From NCBI GenBank assembly GCA_944470555.2, contig OX104130.1:78249160-78313159 (forward strand): 64,000 nt of DNA, in the 5' to 3' direction. This DNA is from Heterobilharzia americana (taxonomy: Eukaryota > Platyhelminthes > Trematoda > Strigeidida > Schistosomatidae). Made by a program: the position numbers and the translations under genes. The notes under the pieces were generated by a model that was not told the DNA's origin, searched no databases, and saw only the letters and a program-made list of their open reading frames with translations. Below, one piece after another: positions 34,131 to 45,200 of this stretch. Each line of letters opens with the position of its first letter. The first letter of the stretch is position 1.

Positions 34131-34562
34131 TAAGAAATAATGAGAAACGAAAAGGAACAAAAGGATTTAACTAATGGCTCAGTGTGAGGATCAAGAAGGT
34201 TGGTAAAATTTGAGAGTTCGAGGGCTTTTAGATCACCGACTTCTGACATTCGGTTCACTTGTTGGTAGTTTGTAGGCATAGTCACTGATTTGAGTCAGTT
34301 GGAAAACGATTTCTTTGTTATGAAATTCATTTGCAGTGCACATTCATGACTCCATTACTTATCCTACTGAGGAGTGTTAGGTCATATGAAGAGACCATTC
34401 CATATTGGATTCGTGTGTTTGGTTTATAACGCAGCCATATAGTATTATTTACTTTATGACGTTTCCAGTGTAAATTATCACTGCTCATAGTCATATGAGT
34501 GTAATCGTACTCTTTTCGGTGTCTGAATTTTATCGTCCTGTAACCTGATTCTTTGGAATTTG
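34131..34562. other. No supported gene
   Basis: AT-rich; nothing recognised beyond the LINE tail. Confidence 0.45.
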
Positions 34563-35087
34563 ATAGATTAGATTACTTTGCCTAACTAATTCTGTTGGAT
34601 CCTTAAGGCGACAAAGCATATATCTGACCGATTTTGAAGGTTCAAATGCCACCCTTATGGCAACTTTGTTGAGGGTCCTACGTAAAGTTCATGATATTCC
34701 TTCCTTATAGGGTAACACAATGGAGGCTGTGAACATGGGTCGAAAGGAATTCGTAGCCTCCATTGTGTGGTCCTATAAGGATGGAACATCAGAGACGTTT
34801 CGTAGGAAATCACATAATTCCAACGTTTCGCACAGAATTATTTGATTTCGAACTCCTTGTAATTTACAAAAATACAGTCTATATGTAACGTCAGTCTTTT
34901 ACTCAGTGCTCACCATTTGCCACACTATACGATCAAATCTTGATCATAGTTGTTTATATAAATTTACTTAGGATCTTCAACTAAACCGGGATTAGGGTGG
35001 CATCTAAACTTACAAACTCGCTGAGATGCAGGCCATATCGGCTTAAGGATCCAATGGAACCGATTAAACAAAATAATCTAATATACC
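34563..35087. repeat. Inverted repeat with central hairpin, possible PLE remnant
   Basis: Arms of about 120 bases (34563-34683 and 34968-35087) share 'TTGGATCCTTAAG' and a 'GATGCCACCCT' type block as reverse complements with moderate divergence. Inside, 34702-34787 forms a strong hairpin: CCTTATAGG plus ACACAATGGAGGCT face AGCCTCCATTGTGT plus CCTATAAGG around a loop of about 28 bases. Just right of it, 35084-35160 could encode 'IYQIQCN' as in PLE endonuclease regions, but this is weak. Confidence 0.65.
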
Positions 35088-35936
35088 AAATCCAATGTAA
35101 TGAGGTCGTGCACATACGTCGAACCAGGCCGGTCGGTCTGGGTCAGTTAGAACAGTAGAAAATAGGAATTTAGCTAAATATAGAATGATAGACCAGAATA
35201 AGATCTATAATCTACAAAAAACACTGTATTAACATATAACCACACAACAGGGTGATACATAGCCACGGTGCTTAAGTCCAATCTAATCAGGTGAAGATAG
35301 AGAGAGATTAAACACTGAAATTTTGTTCATCAAATCAACATCCAACACATGTAATAAGAATAGTGCAACCCCTTAACTATAGATCTGAAGAAAAAAACAC
35401 TTTATTCGAAACAATATGTGACGCAGTTTGGAATTCGCAGCATGATATAAAGCAACAACAATGAAATACGTGTATGTATATGCTTGTTTAAAACATTTCG
35501 AATTCTGTTATCATAAACACTTAAGTAAAGTATAGAATACAGAAAACAACATTTTACATTGTTAATTAAATTACTGAAATGAGATTGTTAACTGTTTCAA
35601 AGCTCTACGCAACATAACATATTCATTTTTTAGATCAGGAAAAATCAATGGGTAACAATAGAGAAGAATACGTGAAATGCAGTAATAAGTAAACTGTAAA
35701 AGTATTAGTTGAGTTAAATCCGTTAGCCTCAGTTATTTTATTTATGAAATTAAACGAAAGATTTTATTGCAAGTCAACAAGATATGAGACGACTAACAAA
35801 GATCAGAAGTAAGACTCAGCTCAAGATAGTTAACACTCAATTCGCTTCCTGTAAAAATACCAGCAAAGCAACAGGAATCATGAGACTTAAGCAGCTCACA
35901 CAAGTCTTGTATACACTTGAGGCTAAGATTAGCAGT
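35088..35936. other. No supported gene
   Basis: Mostly AT-rich; possibly the degraded continuation of the adjoining LINE or PLE relics. Confidence 0.4.
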
Positions 35937-36420
35937 CTAACATTTAAAAGAATTTAACTCGAGACAGTTATAGAGAGACAATTGATCAATTACACACAAG
36001 GATCCGTTCAATTCAGAGTATTCTAAGTGAGAGTTGACTAGAATAGACACCATCAGTTCCTCAGCGTACTTAATAAAATTAGTTTCAATATGATAAGATA
36101 AATCGTGTAAAAAGAACAAACAAAGAAATGGAGAAAGTGATGTACCATGAGGTATACCATTTTCAGTAAGCATTGAAGTGGAGCACCTCCCTTTATAGAC
36201 AGTATACTGTTTCATTTCATCAAAATAAGAATACAGCTTTTTTGTGACCCATTGATCAGCATGAGTCATGGTAGGCTAATTTAACTACAATGGTCTAGGA
36301 ACAGAGTTAAGGGCTGACAAGTAATCCAAAAAGGAACGACTTTACCACCAATAAAACAAAGAATAAGAGGTGACAACAGTATAAAAATTCAATATCGAAA
36401 GGAGTGTGATCACATTAGTT
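35937..36420 (-). pseudogene. CR1-type LINE reverse transcriptase fragment
   Basis: The minus-strand 110-codon frame reads 'YTVYKGRCSTSMLTENGIP', 'HGTSLSPFLCLFFLHDLSY' and 'FIKYAEELMVS'. These match the thumb-side RT motifs of CR1-group LINEs (usually GVPQGTVLSPFLFLLYIHDL and YADD). The catalytic YADD is changed to YAEE. Upstream (to about 36420) 'LDYLSALNSVPRPL' and 'THADQWVTKKLYS' continue the similarity across frame breaks. Inactive fragment. Confidence 0.7.
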
Positions 36421-37259
36421 TAATTATGGGCAATATTTTATGCTCAAAATGTTATCAAGTAAATAATACTGTATCACAGTAGGCTATAAATCAAATTAAC
36501 AAATCTAATATGAAGTTAAATTCTACCACAGTGCCCGAGTTTTACACTTATATTCAAGAAACCATTGCCATTCTGGTGTTTGAATGAAGTAAAGTGGTTC
36601 ATATATCTCACTTATGTTTTCCGTTTCTCTCTCTCGACTTACCTGGCCTATCAAAAAAAGTCATCACTCCATCCTATCCAACAGCTTGATTATATGTGAC
36701 AGTTCACCTAGCTATTTGTTCTGTTTTCGGCTTCTTGCCTAACTGACGTCTATTACTCTATATTTACTTCTATTTTGTATCTCCTTAATTTAAACTTGCT
36801 GGTTCGTTAGGTTAACTTATGTATTTGACCTTACGGTTATTGCGCGAAATTCGGAAGACCAAACTGTTTTCAGCTGACAACACTGGAAATCTTAAGTAGG
36901 TTTCCCAAGTTCCTCTACTATATATGGTGGCAGTGTAAAGGCTATAAATTCTTTTTAATACTCTCATTATTATTCCGCTTTTTTGTGCCTATAATTTCAT
37001 TGATACCAGCTAGGATGAAACAGATCAAACGTACAAATAGGTTTCAATAGCAGCCTATGATATATTTTTTTCATGAACAAAACCATTGGAGATACAGTTA
37101 GCTAAATAGTTTCAGTTATATAGCACACTGTAAATCAAAATTGACCGCAGTAATCTACTCGACACTCTAGTCTTCAGGGTTTCTTGAGTAAGACTGAAAT
37201 AAGTATCAGTTACTGCTCTATCTGTATTCCTTATTCATAAAGTAGCCGTACATGAAAAA
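36421..37259. other. No supported gene; short repeat at 36430-36515
   Basis: Partner of the 22670-22755 block ('GCTCAAAATGTTATCAAG', 'TAAATAATACTG'). The rest is AT-rich without recognised features. Confidence 0.5.
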
Positions 37260-37660
37260 TAGTATTTTTAAACAGATATTTCGATGACTTAAAGTTGGTA
37301 TTCGTCATGAACTGACATAAAATGAAAACAATTAAAAACCTGGGAGCACTGGACACATTTTGCACTCTAATGCTAGACTTTTCAGGACTGCACACCACTG
37401 AATGCATCGCTGTTTTTTAGTGACTCGCTTCAAGATGAGGTTTTGTGAAGTTCCATTGAAAAGTCATGAACATTGTGGAGAATTAAGTCGGACATGAGGA
37501 CAAACATTTAAGGAGAGCACTGGGTGAAGGTCGCGCTAAATGAAGATTTTATGGAAGTAGTTTAGTGTCAACCATTGCCTTCCGAATCTTTGACCCAATG
37601 GTGATGTGCTGATTACGAAATCTGAAGATTCTTGGTTCAATCTACGATAGAGTTGTGTAT

Positions 37661-37720
37661 GTGTGTGCATTGCTGGGGAGTCCAATACCAGGACGAAATA
37701 CTGTGCGTTGCTTCCAAGTT
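37661..37720 (+). ncRNA. SINE2 hammerhead, one core mutation
   Basis: CUGANGA reads CUGGGGA (A6 lost). Helix II GUCC-AAUACCA-GGAC is perfect and GAAA is kept. Helix I is GCATTG/CGTTGC. Probably inactive. Confidence 0.6.
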
Positions 37721-38702
37721 TCCAATTCTTGGTTATGTGATGTTAGCCCATGATAAATACCAACAATGAATTAACGGAATACCCACAAACCTCCAAACTG
37801 GATTAATAAGCTTCTGCGAACGACAGTCAAAAACTGTAGCTAAAACGAAATTTACATAATATTATTGATAAAACTATTTCAATTTAAGGTTTTGTGGAAA
37901 CTTACTAGTTTCAGGGTTGGTATTCATCATGAATTGACGTGAGCTGGCGAACAACTGGAAATCTGGAAGCACTAGACAGCTGTTTCATCCTAGTATGGGA
38001 ATCCAGTGGTATATATTTCCTACTTCTGCCAGTTCACAATATAGAGCCACCTTCATCCAATGTCATCGTTTATTAACCGTCCTCATGTTCGATTTGATTG
38101 GCACAGCTGGTCACAACTTCTTATTGGAACTTCAGGAATCATCTCTCAAGAAAATATACACCATTGGATTTCGACTCAGCGGCTAAATGGTAACGTGCTG
38201 GCCACTGAACCTGAAGGTTGTGGGTTCGATCTCTGAAGGAGTCATGAGTACTCACGGCTGCAGAATCCCACGCTGGGACGAAGTGGTTGTCCGGTGTTCT
38301 CAGGTTTCCAGTGTTCCTCTAATTGATACCAGTCCATGATTAATAACAACCTGAAAGGAAACAATTTACCCGGTTTTTTAGATCTTTAAAACTGTCATAT
38401 TTACCAATAAATTGCCCGTATGGATTTGAATTCATAGGTTATTGTATATATAGGGGATGAACAAAAGTCTATTTATTCTACTTCAAAGCAGTCCAGCTTT
38501 CCTCATAAATCCTTTCCCCTAATTTTAAAATTAAGTTCCACATTATTTTTCTGTCAATATAATGATCTTTAAAGATAGAGAAACAAGTTAAGGAATGTAA
38601 ATTAGATTTTTTAGGGAGTTGTGAAGATTTGAAGATATTTCAAGTTGTTATTCATCGTAGGCTGACATCAGTTGGAGGAACAAAGTAAACCTGGGAGCAC
38701 TG

Positions 38703-38850
38703 GATTCTGACCCAGTGGCTCTATAGTAACATGCTAGCCACTGAACCTGAGGGTCGCAGGTTCGAGCCCTGGTGGGGTAGTGGGTGTGCACTGCTGAGGA
38801 GTCCCATACTAGTGGGACGATGAACAACAACTTATGAACTAGATTTGTTG
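38703..38850 (+). mobile_element. SINE2 copy with deletion through the ribozyme
   Basis: The head and B box ('GCAGGTTCGAGCCCTGG') are excellent and helix II is a perfect GTCCCATACTAGTGGGAC hairpin. The sequence then jumps from GACGA to 'TGAACAACAACTT' of the tail, removing GAAA, helix III and the cleavage site. Short homology (CGATGA) at the junction suggests a microhomology deletion. Confidence 0.75.
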
Positions 38851-38917
38851 TTCTTTATTGTTTGAGACGTAGTATTCATCATGGACTGACATCAGTTGAG
38901 GAACCATTGTAAATCTG

Positions 38918-38968
38918 GGAGCACTGGACAGCTGTTTCGTCCTAATATGCGACTCCTCAGCAGTCCAT
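38918..38968 (-). ncRNA. SINE2 hammerhead ribozyme, intact core
   Basis: Minus strand: CUGAGGA, helix II GUC...GAC (short, with a CAUAUUA-type loop), GAAA, helix III ACAG/CUGU, and cleavage after GUC between 38927 and 38926. Helix I is CTG/CAG plus outer pairs with one mismatch. Confidence 0.75.
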
Positions 38969-39398
38969 GATGAATACCACTTCTAAATTAAAAATCCCCA
39001 TTCATCTCAAAAGTATATTACTCTATAGTGCTCATTATTGACTTGCTTCCAGATGGAAATCAGCTAGGGATCGAACTCAAGACCTTCAGGTTTCACAGCG
39101 AATGCGTTAACCATTCAGCCACTGAGTCGGTTTCCAGTGGTTCACAATTTCCAACTCATACCAATTCACAACAGATGGATGTCAGGAAGTTCTAATGAAA
39201 AGCCGTGACCTGTGGAGTCAAACAGTCGGAAATGAAGTGGATGCTAACTGAAGACCTTGGGTGACAGTCGTGTTATGTCGTGAATTGACAGGAGTTAGAA
39301 AATGTAAACCACTGGAAACCGACTCAATGGCTGAATGGTTAACGCGTTCGCTGTGAAACTTGAAGGTCTTGAGTTTGACCCCTAGACGGGTCGTGGTT

Positions 39399-39451
39399 AC
39401 GTACTGCTGAGGAGCCCCATATTAAGATGAAACAGCTGTCCAGTGCTCCCA
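39399..39451 (+). ncRNA. SINE2 hammerhead, damaged helix II
   Basis: CUGAGGA, GAAA, helix III and GUC are conserved. Helix I is GTACTG/CAGTGC. Helix II reads GCCCC...AAGAU and barely pairs. Weak or inactive. Confidence 0.6.
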
Positions 39452-39540
39452 GATTTTCAATGGTTCCCCAACTGATGTCAATCCATGATAAATACTACTT
39501 CTAAATTAAAAATCCCCATTCATCTCAAAAATACATTGTT

Positions 39541-39968
39541 CTTTATTGTAGTTTTCTACACTAATTTGGATGATATTTCGGCTAGATTTGAACTTATTGC
39601 AAAATGCCGAATATGTAACAAAATTTGAAGATATTTGTTAACCTTCATTATTCTCTACAAAAGAAAAGCTATCATGTAACATGATCTTTATCAATATATA
39701 AAAAAAGATAATAAATGTCACTTGAACTTTTACAATGACCTTACTACTAATGAGTGTTAATTATCATCATCTGAATAGTTTCTTTTGTTATCATTGTGTA
39801 AAATGACTCCTATTAAAAATCCGAGGAGTCAAATTTCTACTTTGAATTTCCTCATCATTTATAAGAATAATAGTCAGAGTGCTATTTCTCTTGTTTTCAA
39901 TTTGTTTTGTTGGCCCTAACAATGATATAAGCTTTATTTATGTTAGATATTTAGCCTCAATAAGCAGT
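39541..39968. other. No supported gene
   Basis: AT-rich spacer between the SINE cluster and a LINE fragment. Confidence 0.5.
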
Positions 39969-40696
39969 ATTTTTATTATTATTATTATTTGTCATTTGAG
40001 CTCCCAATGGAACATAGGGATTCACTACCACGTCTCCACTCCACTCTCTTCTCTCCACTATTTTCAACATACTTCCAACACAAACCAGAAACTCTCATTT
40101 CCTCCTCACACCATCTCCTCCATATCACCCTCACCTCGGACACCCAACTCGTCGTTTCCCATCTGCATTACACTCGAGTCACTGACCTGGCGTGTGATAT
40201 CCACAGTCAGCCTTCTCAGTGTATGCCCAATCCAATCCATCTCCACTTCCTTCTTCTGCATGTTTGTTCAGTTGGGTCGTTGATGCCAGCCAGCCAGAGT
40301 TCCATGTTGCTTATCCCCATTATTCTGGCCATCTGAGATTCAGTAATGAGCCAGCATAGTCAGTTGTTGATGAATATCTGTAGTTTGTTGGAAATCCCTT
40401 TCGAAACGCGCCGAGTCTCTCAAACATACAGGAGCACTGACTTCACGTTGGTGTTGAAAATCCGGATGCTGTTCATGCTTTATGCTGAGTGGAGTGTAGA
40501 ATATCTGCACACTGATTTCAGGTTAATGAATGCCTGTCTTGCCACCCTCCCGATCCTGTCTGGCTTTGGCAGCCTCGTGTGTGAGAGTGGCGCGTGTAGT
40601 TGAAACAGTGCTGGTATGCCTATATAGGTGAGAGGCTACTTCCTTTGAGTTTCTCCCACTGATGGTGATTGGAGCTTCTTGTTGTTATTATTGTTG

Positions 40697-40730
<34 letters not shown>

Positions 40731-41085
40731 TATACCTTCATCACCTCTGTCTTCTCTATATTCACTTGAAGTCGTGTTGTCACTGCTTCGCCTCTTCAGT
40801 CAACTTGTTAGTTTTTGCCTGTAGATCTTCAAGTTTGTGTGACAGTAGACACAAGTCATCGTTGGTGAAATCTAAATCTTCTAGGTTGTTTTCATCGGTC
40901 CAGCGTATGCCCCTCTTCTCACAGCTCCTCACTGTTTGTTGCATGATCCAGTCGACCACAACCAGTAATATCATGGGTGATAGTAGACAGCCTTGTTTTC
41001 CTCTTGTCTTCACTTCACTTCAGAGGCGTCACTGAGCTTCCACTTGTGGATTACTTGGCATGTGGCGTTTTCAATGAGCAGTAAT
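39969..41085 (-). mobile_element. RTE LINE 3' fragment
   Basis: Minus-strand copy starting from a (TAA)n tail and extending about 1.1 kb to a truncation near 41085, beyond RT motif C ('FTNDDLCLLS'). It is nearly identical to the fragment at 20769-21690 over its first 900 bases. The plus-strand ORFs are antisense shadows. Confidence 0.87.
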
Positions 41086-41590
41086 CCTTGTTTATTTAAG
41101 CTTGATGCTTATGAGTGCTCACTAACAACATTTAGGTGTTTAATCTGTAAAATACTCATATTCCATAAAAAACTTGAGTCTGTATTACTCAGTACCGTAG
41201 TGCGAAACAGTGGCACTGAAATATTCAATTTGTGATATTTTACCGAAGAGTAATGCTATTCTAACGAGAGGCGGAATAATAAGATGCCTAGAACAAGAGG
41301 TTTTTCTAGCTATTTGATGTATCTATGTGAGAAACCCGATAATGACTGTCACTCAGAACTTGGCAGTCATATCATGCATAAATTCCTTGCTTACTTTTTC
41401 TTTTCATGATCAAATAAATAAATAAGCATTTTATTCTCATATTTCGAGTTTAATATGTAAGAAACTGGTTTACAAGCTTCTTCAGGTTGAAAATAGTCGA
41501 GACATTTACAACGTTTGAGCGGTTCTGAATGGTACACAAAGGAAGGCATTAAACTTAATCGTAAAATCAAAATTGTCTGTAAGCTATGAA
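41086..41590. other. No supported gene
   Basis: Unassigned AT-rich sequence. A 78-codon minus-strand frame (41391-41627) is not recognised. Confidence 0.4.
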
Positions 41591-42190
41591 ACGAACAAGT
41601 AAACATCATGTTCCAGTGCAGGCACAATGTTTATGTCTTGGTTGTATTGTGTTCTCTGAACTAGACTGTTCAGTCGTGAGGCTTTCATCGTCTTTTGGAC
41701 GACATCATCAGCATGACATTTCGTCACTCATTTTAATGCACATGGATAATTGTGGACATGAATTCAATTTCGACAATCTAGAAATTTTGGACGGAGGAAA
41801 CAAAAAAAATATCAGAGAATTCCTGGAAGCTTGGCATTCAGGTCAGTCAGTCAGCAATCAACAGATGTATAGACATAGACTTAATCTATCAACCAATAAT
41901 TATGATGATAAACAACAGAAAGGTCAGAGGTAAAGCGAAGGGACAGCCAACATGAAAGTCTATACAATTAATGACACAATATCGAAGGAAATAACCGATC
42001 ACAGACCACATAGTCAGCGCAAGCTATTAAATCACTCAAGGAGAGATATTGACAGCTCGCTTCAAACTGAAGTTACTGCTGATGATGTGGTCCAGAAGGA
42101 TGATGAAAGCTTCACGATCAAACAACCCAGCTCAGAGAGCAAATAAAATCAAGCCCATTTACCTGAGCTACAAATATTCTCCATTATTTC
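41591..42190 (+). pseudogene. Penelope-like C-terminal region with inverted arms
   Basis: The plus frame 41586-41933 includes 'DNCGHEFNFDNLEILDGGN' and 'REFLEAWHSGQS', a pattern seen downstream of the GIY-YIG core in PLE proteins. Outer parts 41636-41718 and about 42065-42160 are diverged reverse complements of each other (CTCTGAACTAGACTG against CCCAGCTCAGAGAG), so this is another foldback piece. The whole unit matches 54540-55010 in opposite orientation. Confidence 0.6.
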
Positions 42191-42834
42191 ACTATGTTTA
42201 TGTGTTTGAATCATGTTCACTCATTTTTTCCCTACCCAAAGGTGACATCAGGGTCGTGTAATATTTGATGTTTGCGTTACAAATAGCTGACATGTTAGAA
42301 CCGTTCTTATAGTTCAGTGTTTCGTCAGATAAACGTCTATTTTACTACCAGTTCACATGACTTCAGCTTCAATGACCAAAAAAACTCACTTCAGTGATTT
42401 TGGGAATCAGTAAATCCTCACATACTCATGTAATTCAGGTGAACATCTACGTTCAAGTATACCCTACCCTTCGTGTCACAGTTCACAGGAGTATAGATTT
42501 GCACCATTATAAATAATTGTTCTAGTGCAAAGAAATAAACACTGGCAGAACTGTAGTTCAGTGGCAATGGATATCACAAATACTTCACATTGAATTACGC
42601 AGCATTGGAAAGGAAACATATTCTCTGTAAATTTTATTCGATTAGGTTAAGGCCCCGGACAATAAGTAGTACAGAAATAGCTTCCGTATTACTGCTGCGA
42701 ATAAGATACCGTTAGATTCACAACGTAAGTTGTCCAGAGTATCACTCTCATTACGATTATCCAGAAATCTTAAACCAGTTATTGAAATCAAGGTTTCGCA
42801 TAAAAATAAATAAATATGTATATATATACAACAA
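42191..42834. other. No supported gene
   Basis: AT-rich; nothing recognised. Confidence 0.45.
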
Positions 42835-43735
42835 ACTGTGAGGAGCGAGAAGATGTACACATGCTGTTTGATCTATGAAAAGACCCTAGAAGATGGTGAT
42901 TTGTATCTACTGTCGCAAAAACTCGAAGATTTACAGGCAAAAAGCTATCAAGTTGGCAGACGAGACGAGGCAGCGAAGGAAGGCGGGGCTTCCTTCAAGT
43001 GAAGGTAGACAAGACAGCGATGATGAAGATACCCAACCAACAACAGCATCATCAATAAACATCAATCACCATTAACGGGAAATATCTGGAGGAAGTAGTC
43101 TCTTTCACCTACCTAGGCAAGGCAGTATTGTTTCAGCTACAGTGGCGGTACAGATGAAAATGTCAAACAGGATCGGAAAACAGCAAGACAGGCCTTAATT
43201 AATCTCTAATAATCAGTGTAGAGACCTGCTGCACTCAGCGTAAAGCGTGAACAAGATCCGGATTTTCAACACTAATGTCAAATCAAAGACTTGGCGCGTT
43301 ACAAAAAACACCTCCAGCAAACTACAGACATTCATCAATAGCCGCTGCCTACGCTTACTCGATATTGAAGATCAGATGGCTAAAAAAATAAACAAGAAGG
43401 AATTCTGGGAACGATCTGATAAAGCGAGAATCCATCGCCCAATAAATATGCAGAAGAAAGTGGAGATGGATTGGACATACACTGACAAAACCATTCGGAG
43501 ACATCACGTGTCAGGCCAGGTCATCGAGTCGAATCCAAAGGGGAAACGACGAGTTGAGTGTGACATGGAGGAGATGGTGTGTGAGGAAGAAATGAAAGCT
43601 TGTGGGCAGTTGTGGCGCCAGGTTGAAAAGACTGCAAAGAAGAGAGTGAAATCGCGATATGCTACCGAAGCCCTTTGTTCGACTGGGAACCCAAAGGACA
43701 AATTGAAAGAAAATAACAATAATGTGTATTCTGGT
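42835..43735 (+). mobile_element. RTE LINE 3' fragment
   Basis: 5'-truncated copy starting at the 'CAACAAACTGTGAGGAGCGAG' block near RT motif C and ending 'GGGAACCCAAAGGACAAATTG'. An open piece (43247-43744) keeps the C-terminal part of the protein ('NKIRIFNTNVKS', 'SNPKGKRRVECDMEEMV'). The usual TAA tail has been lost or replaced. Confidence 0.85.
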
Positions 43736-44964
43736 ATGAAATAGGATATGCCAGTTAATAGGCATAGTCAAATAGATGCAGAAAACCTAGGGTTTCCTAC
43801 AGTAACCTAATCATGTATCTGAAACCCTAATTTTAATGAGCCTAAGAAACACTGGTATGTTCTTAGAGGTATTGTTGAATGGCTGACTGAAGCCTCTGGA
43901 CTAAACATGTGAAGTGATATTAAAAAATGTCACATTGGTTGAAAATGATTTGTTTCCTGAAGAAAATTATAAATTTATTTGTCCAACCAGTGATTTATAC
44001 CCGTTATTCAAGGAAGTCAGCTAGTTAAGTCATCCGTTTAAATCATCGGCTGGATAACTGATGATGGACAATCAGTTTTTCATTAAATATAGCTTGCAGC
44101 AACGCAGTATTATCCACGAGATTTTCTTTTCCACAAGCATGCGAATATTTGATATTTATAAACCTATTAATTTCCAGCATTCGGTCTTTTTAGTGATAAG
44201 GTTTTCCGGATTTCTGGGGAAAATACTGATTGGTTATCCGGTGTTGACTGAATGACCTCACGAAACAAACCTTTGGTACTGTAACATCGCTTCAGTCTGT
44301 CTCAGTGTCATAGGCTAATACATTCAGTGCAATAACTTAATATACATAAAGTGGGAATGATTATTTTTTTTAGATATAGGGAATATAGAAAACGCGAGAC
44401 GGTAGCCTGCTTGAATTTTGGGATGCCAATGAAAATTTCTCCCAAACATATTACATCACATTCTTCCATTACAGTTTGTTTCAATCTCTCAAATATGTCG
44501 TCCAAACGCATCTCGTACACTTGGCGTTTTTTGAAATATTCTAAACTAGTCGTTTCTCTAAGTAATAGCGAAACTAACGGAAAATGTCATATTAAACGAA
44601 AAAGAACTTTTGGATGCACGAAAATGTGTCATAATTTTATTCTTTGAATACCTGTCTGGAAAACTATGAATGAACCACCACAATCAAACACCGGACACTA
44701 ATCCGGTACCAACCAGCTAGTTCACATTATTCCCTTCGATGCAGTAATTATAAACTTCATTCAAACGCCTTATTATTTCTCTTTGAAAATATTGTCTTTG
44801 AAGTAAATTTGTTTATTTATCACATGCTGAGAATTCAAAACGGTTAAATCAAATATATTATTTAGAATAAAGTTATCACGGTTTAAAACAATATTAAAAG
44901 TTGTTCGTAGTTAGAATGGTATAACACAAATAGTACCATACCATTGTGTGCATTGAATAACACT
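43736..44964. other. No supported gene
   Basis: AT-rich; 44047-44647 contains short open frames on both strands without family signatures. Confidence 0.45.
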
Positions 44965-45200
44965 GAATGACCTTCAGGTTTCATGGTGAACGCGTTAACC
45001 ATTCAGCCACTAGGTCGGTTTCCGCGTGAATGGTTAACGCGTTCTCCGTGAAACCTAATGGTCCTGAGTTCGATCCCTAGCTGGGTCGTGGGTGCGTACT
45101 GCTGAGGAGTCCCATATTAGGACGAAACGGCTGTCCAGTGCTCCCAGATTTTCAATGGTTCCTCAACTGATGCCAGTCTATGATGAATACTACTTCTAAA
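44965..45200 (+). mobile_element. SINE2 pair, head-to-head, with intact hammerhead
   Basis: A minus-strand head fragment (44965-45025, A box 'TGGCTGAATGGTTAACGCG' in reverse) abuts a plus copy that begins inside its own A box ('GTGAATGGTTAACGCGTTC'). The plus copy then has the B box 'GAGTTCGATCCCTAGCTG', the hammerhead and the tail 'TCTATGATGAATACTAC'. Confidence 0.8.
45093..45150 (+). ncRNA. SINE2 hammerhead ribozyme, intact
   Basis: Helix I GUACUG/CAGUGC (one U-G pair). CUGAGGA at 45102-45108. Helix II GUCC-CAUAUUA-GGAC. GAAA, helix III ACGG/CUGU (one G-U). Cleavage after GUC between 45135 and 45136. Compared with 24621-24680 the helix II length and loop differ while pairing is kept, so two subfamilies preserve structure. 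Confidence 0.87.

Larger units (their letters stand above)
37260..39540. mobile_element. Cluster of nested and inverted SINE2 copies
   Basis: At least ten pieces alternate strand: 37260-37420(-), 37480-37775(+), 37865-38000(-), 38140-38365(+), 38640-38702(-), 38703-38850(+), 38868-38962(-), 38963-39056(+, tail only), 39057-39155(-, head only) and 39175-39540(+). Each shows some of the family blocks: B box 'GGTTCGA.CCCTGG', 'GTGGGTGTGCACTG', 'GAAACAGCTGTCC', and 'TGATGTCAGTCCATGATGAATAC'. The cluster marks a preferred insertion or rearrangement site. Confidence 0.75.
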
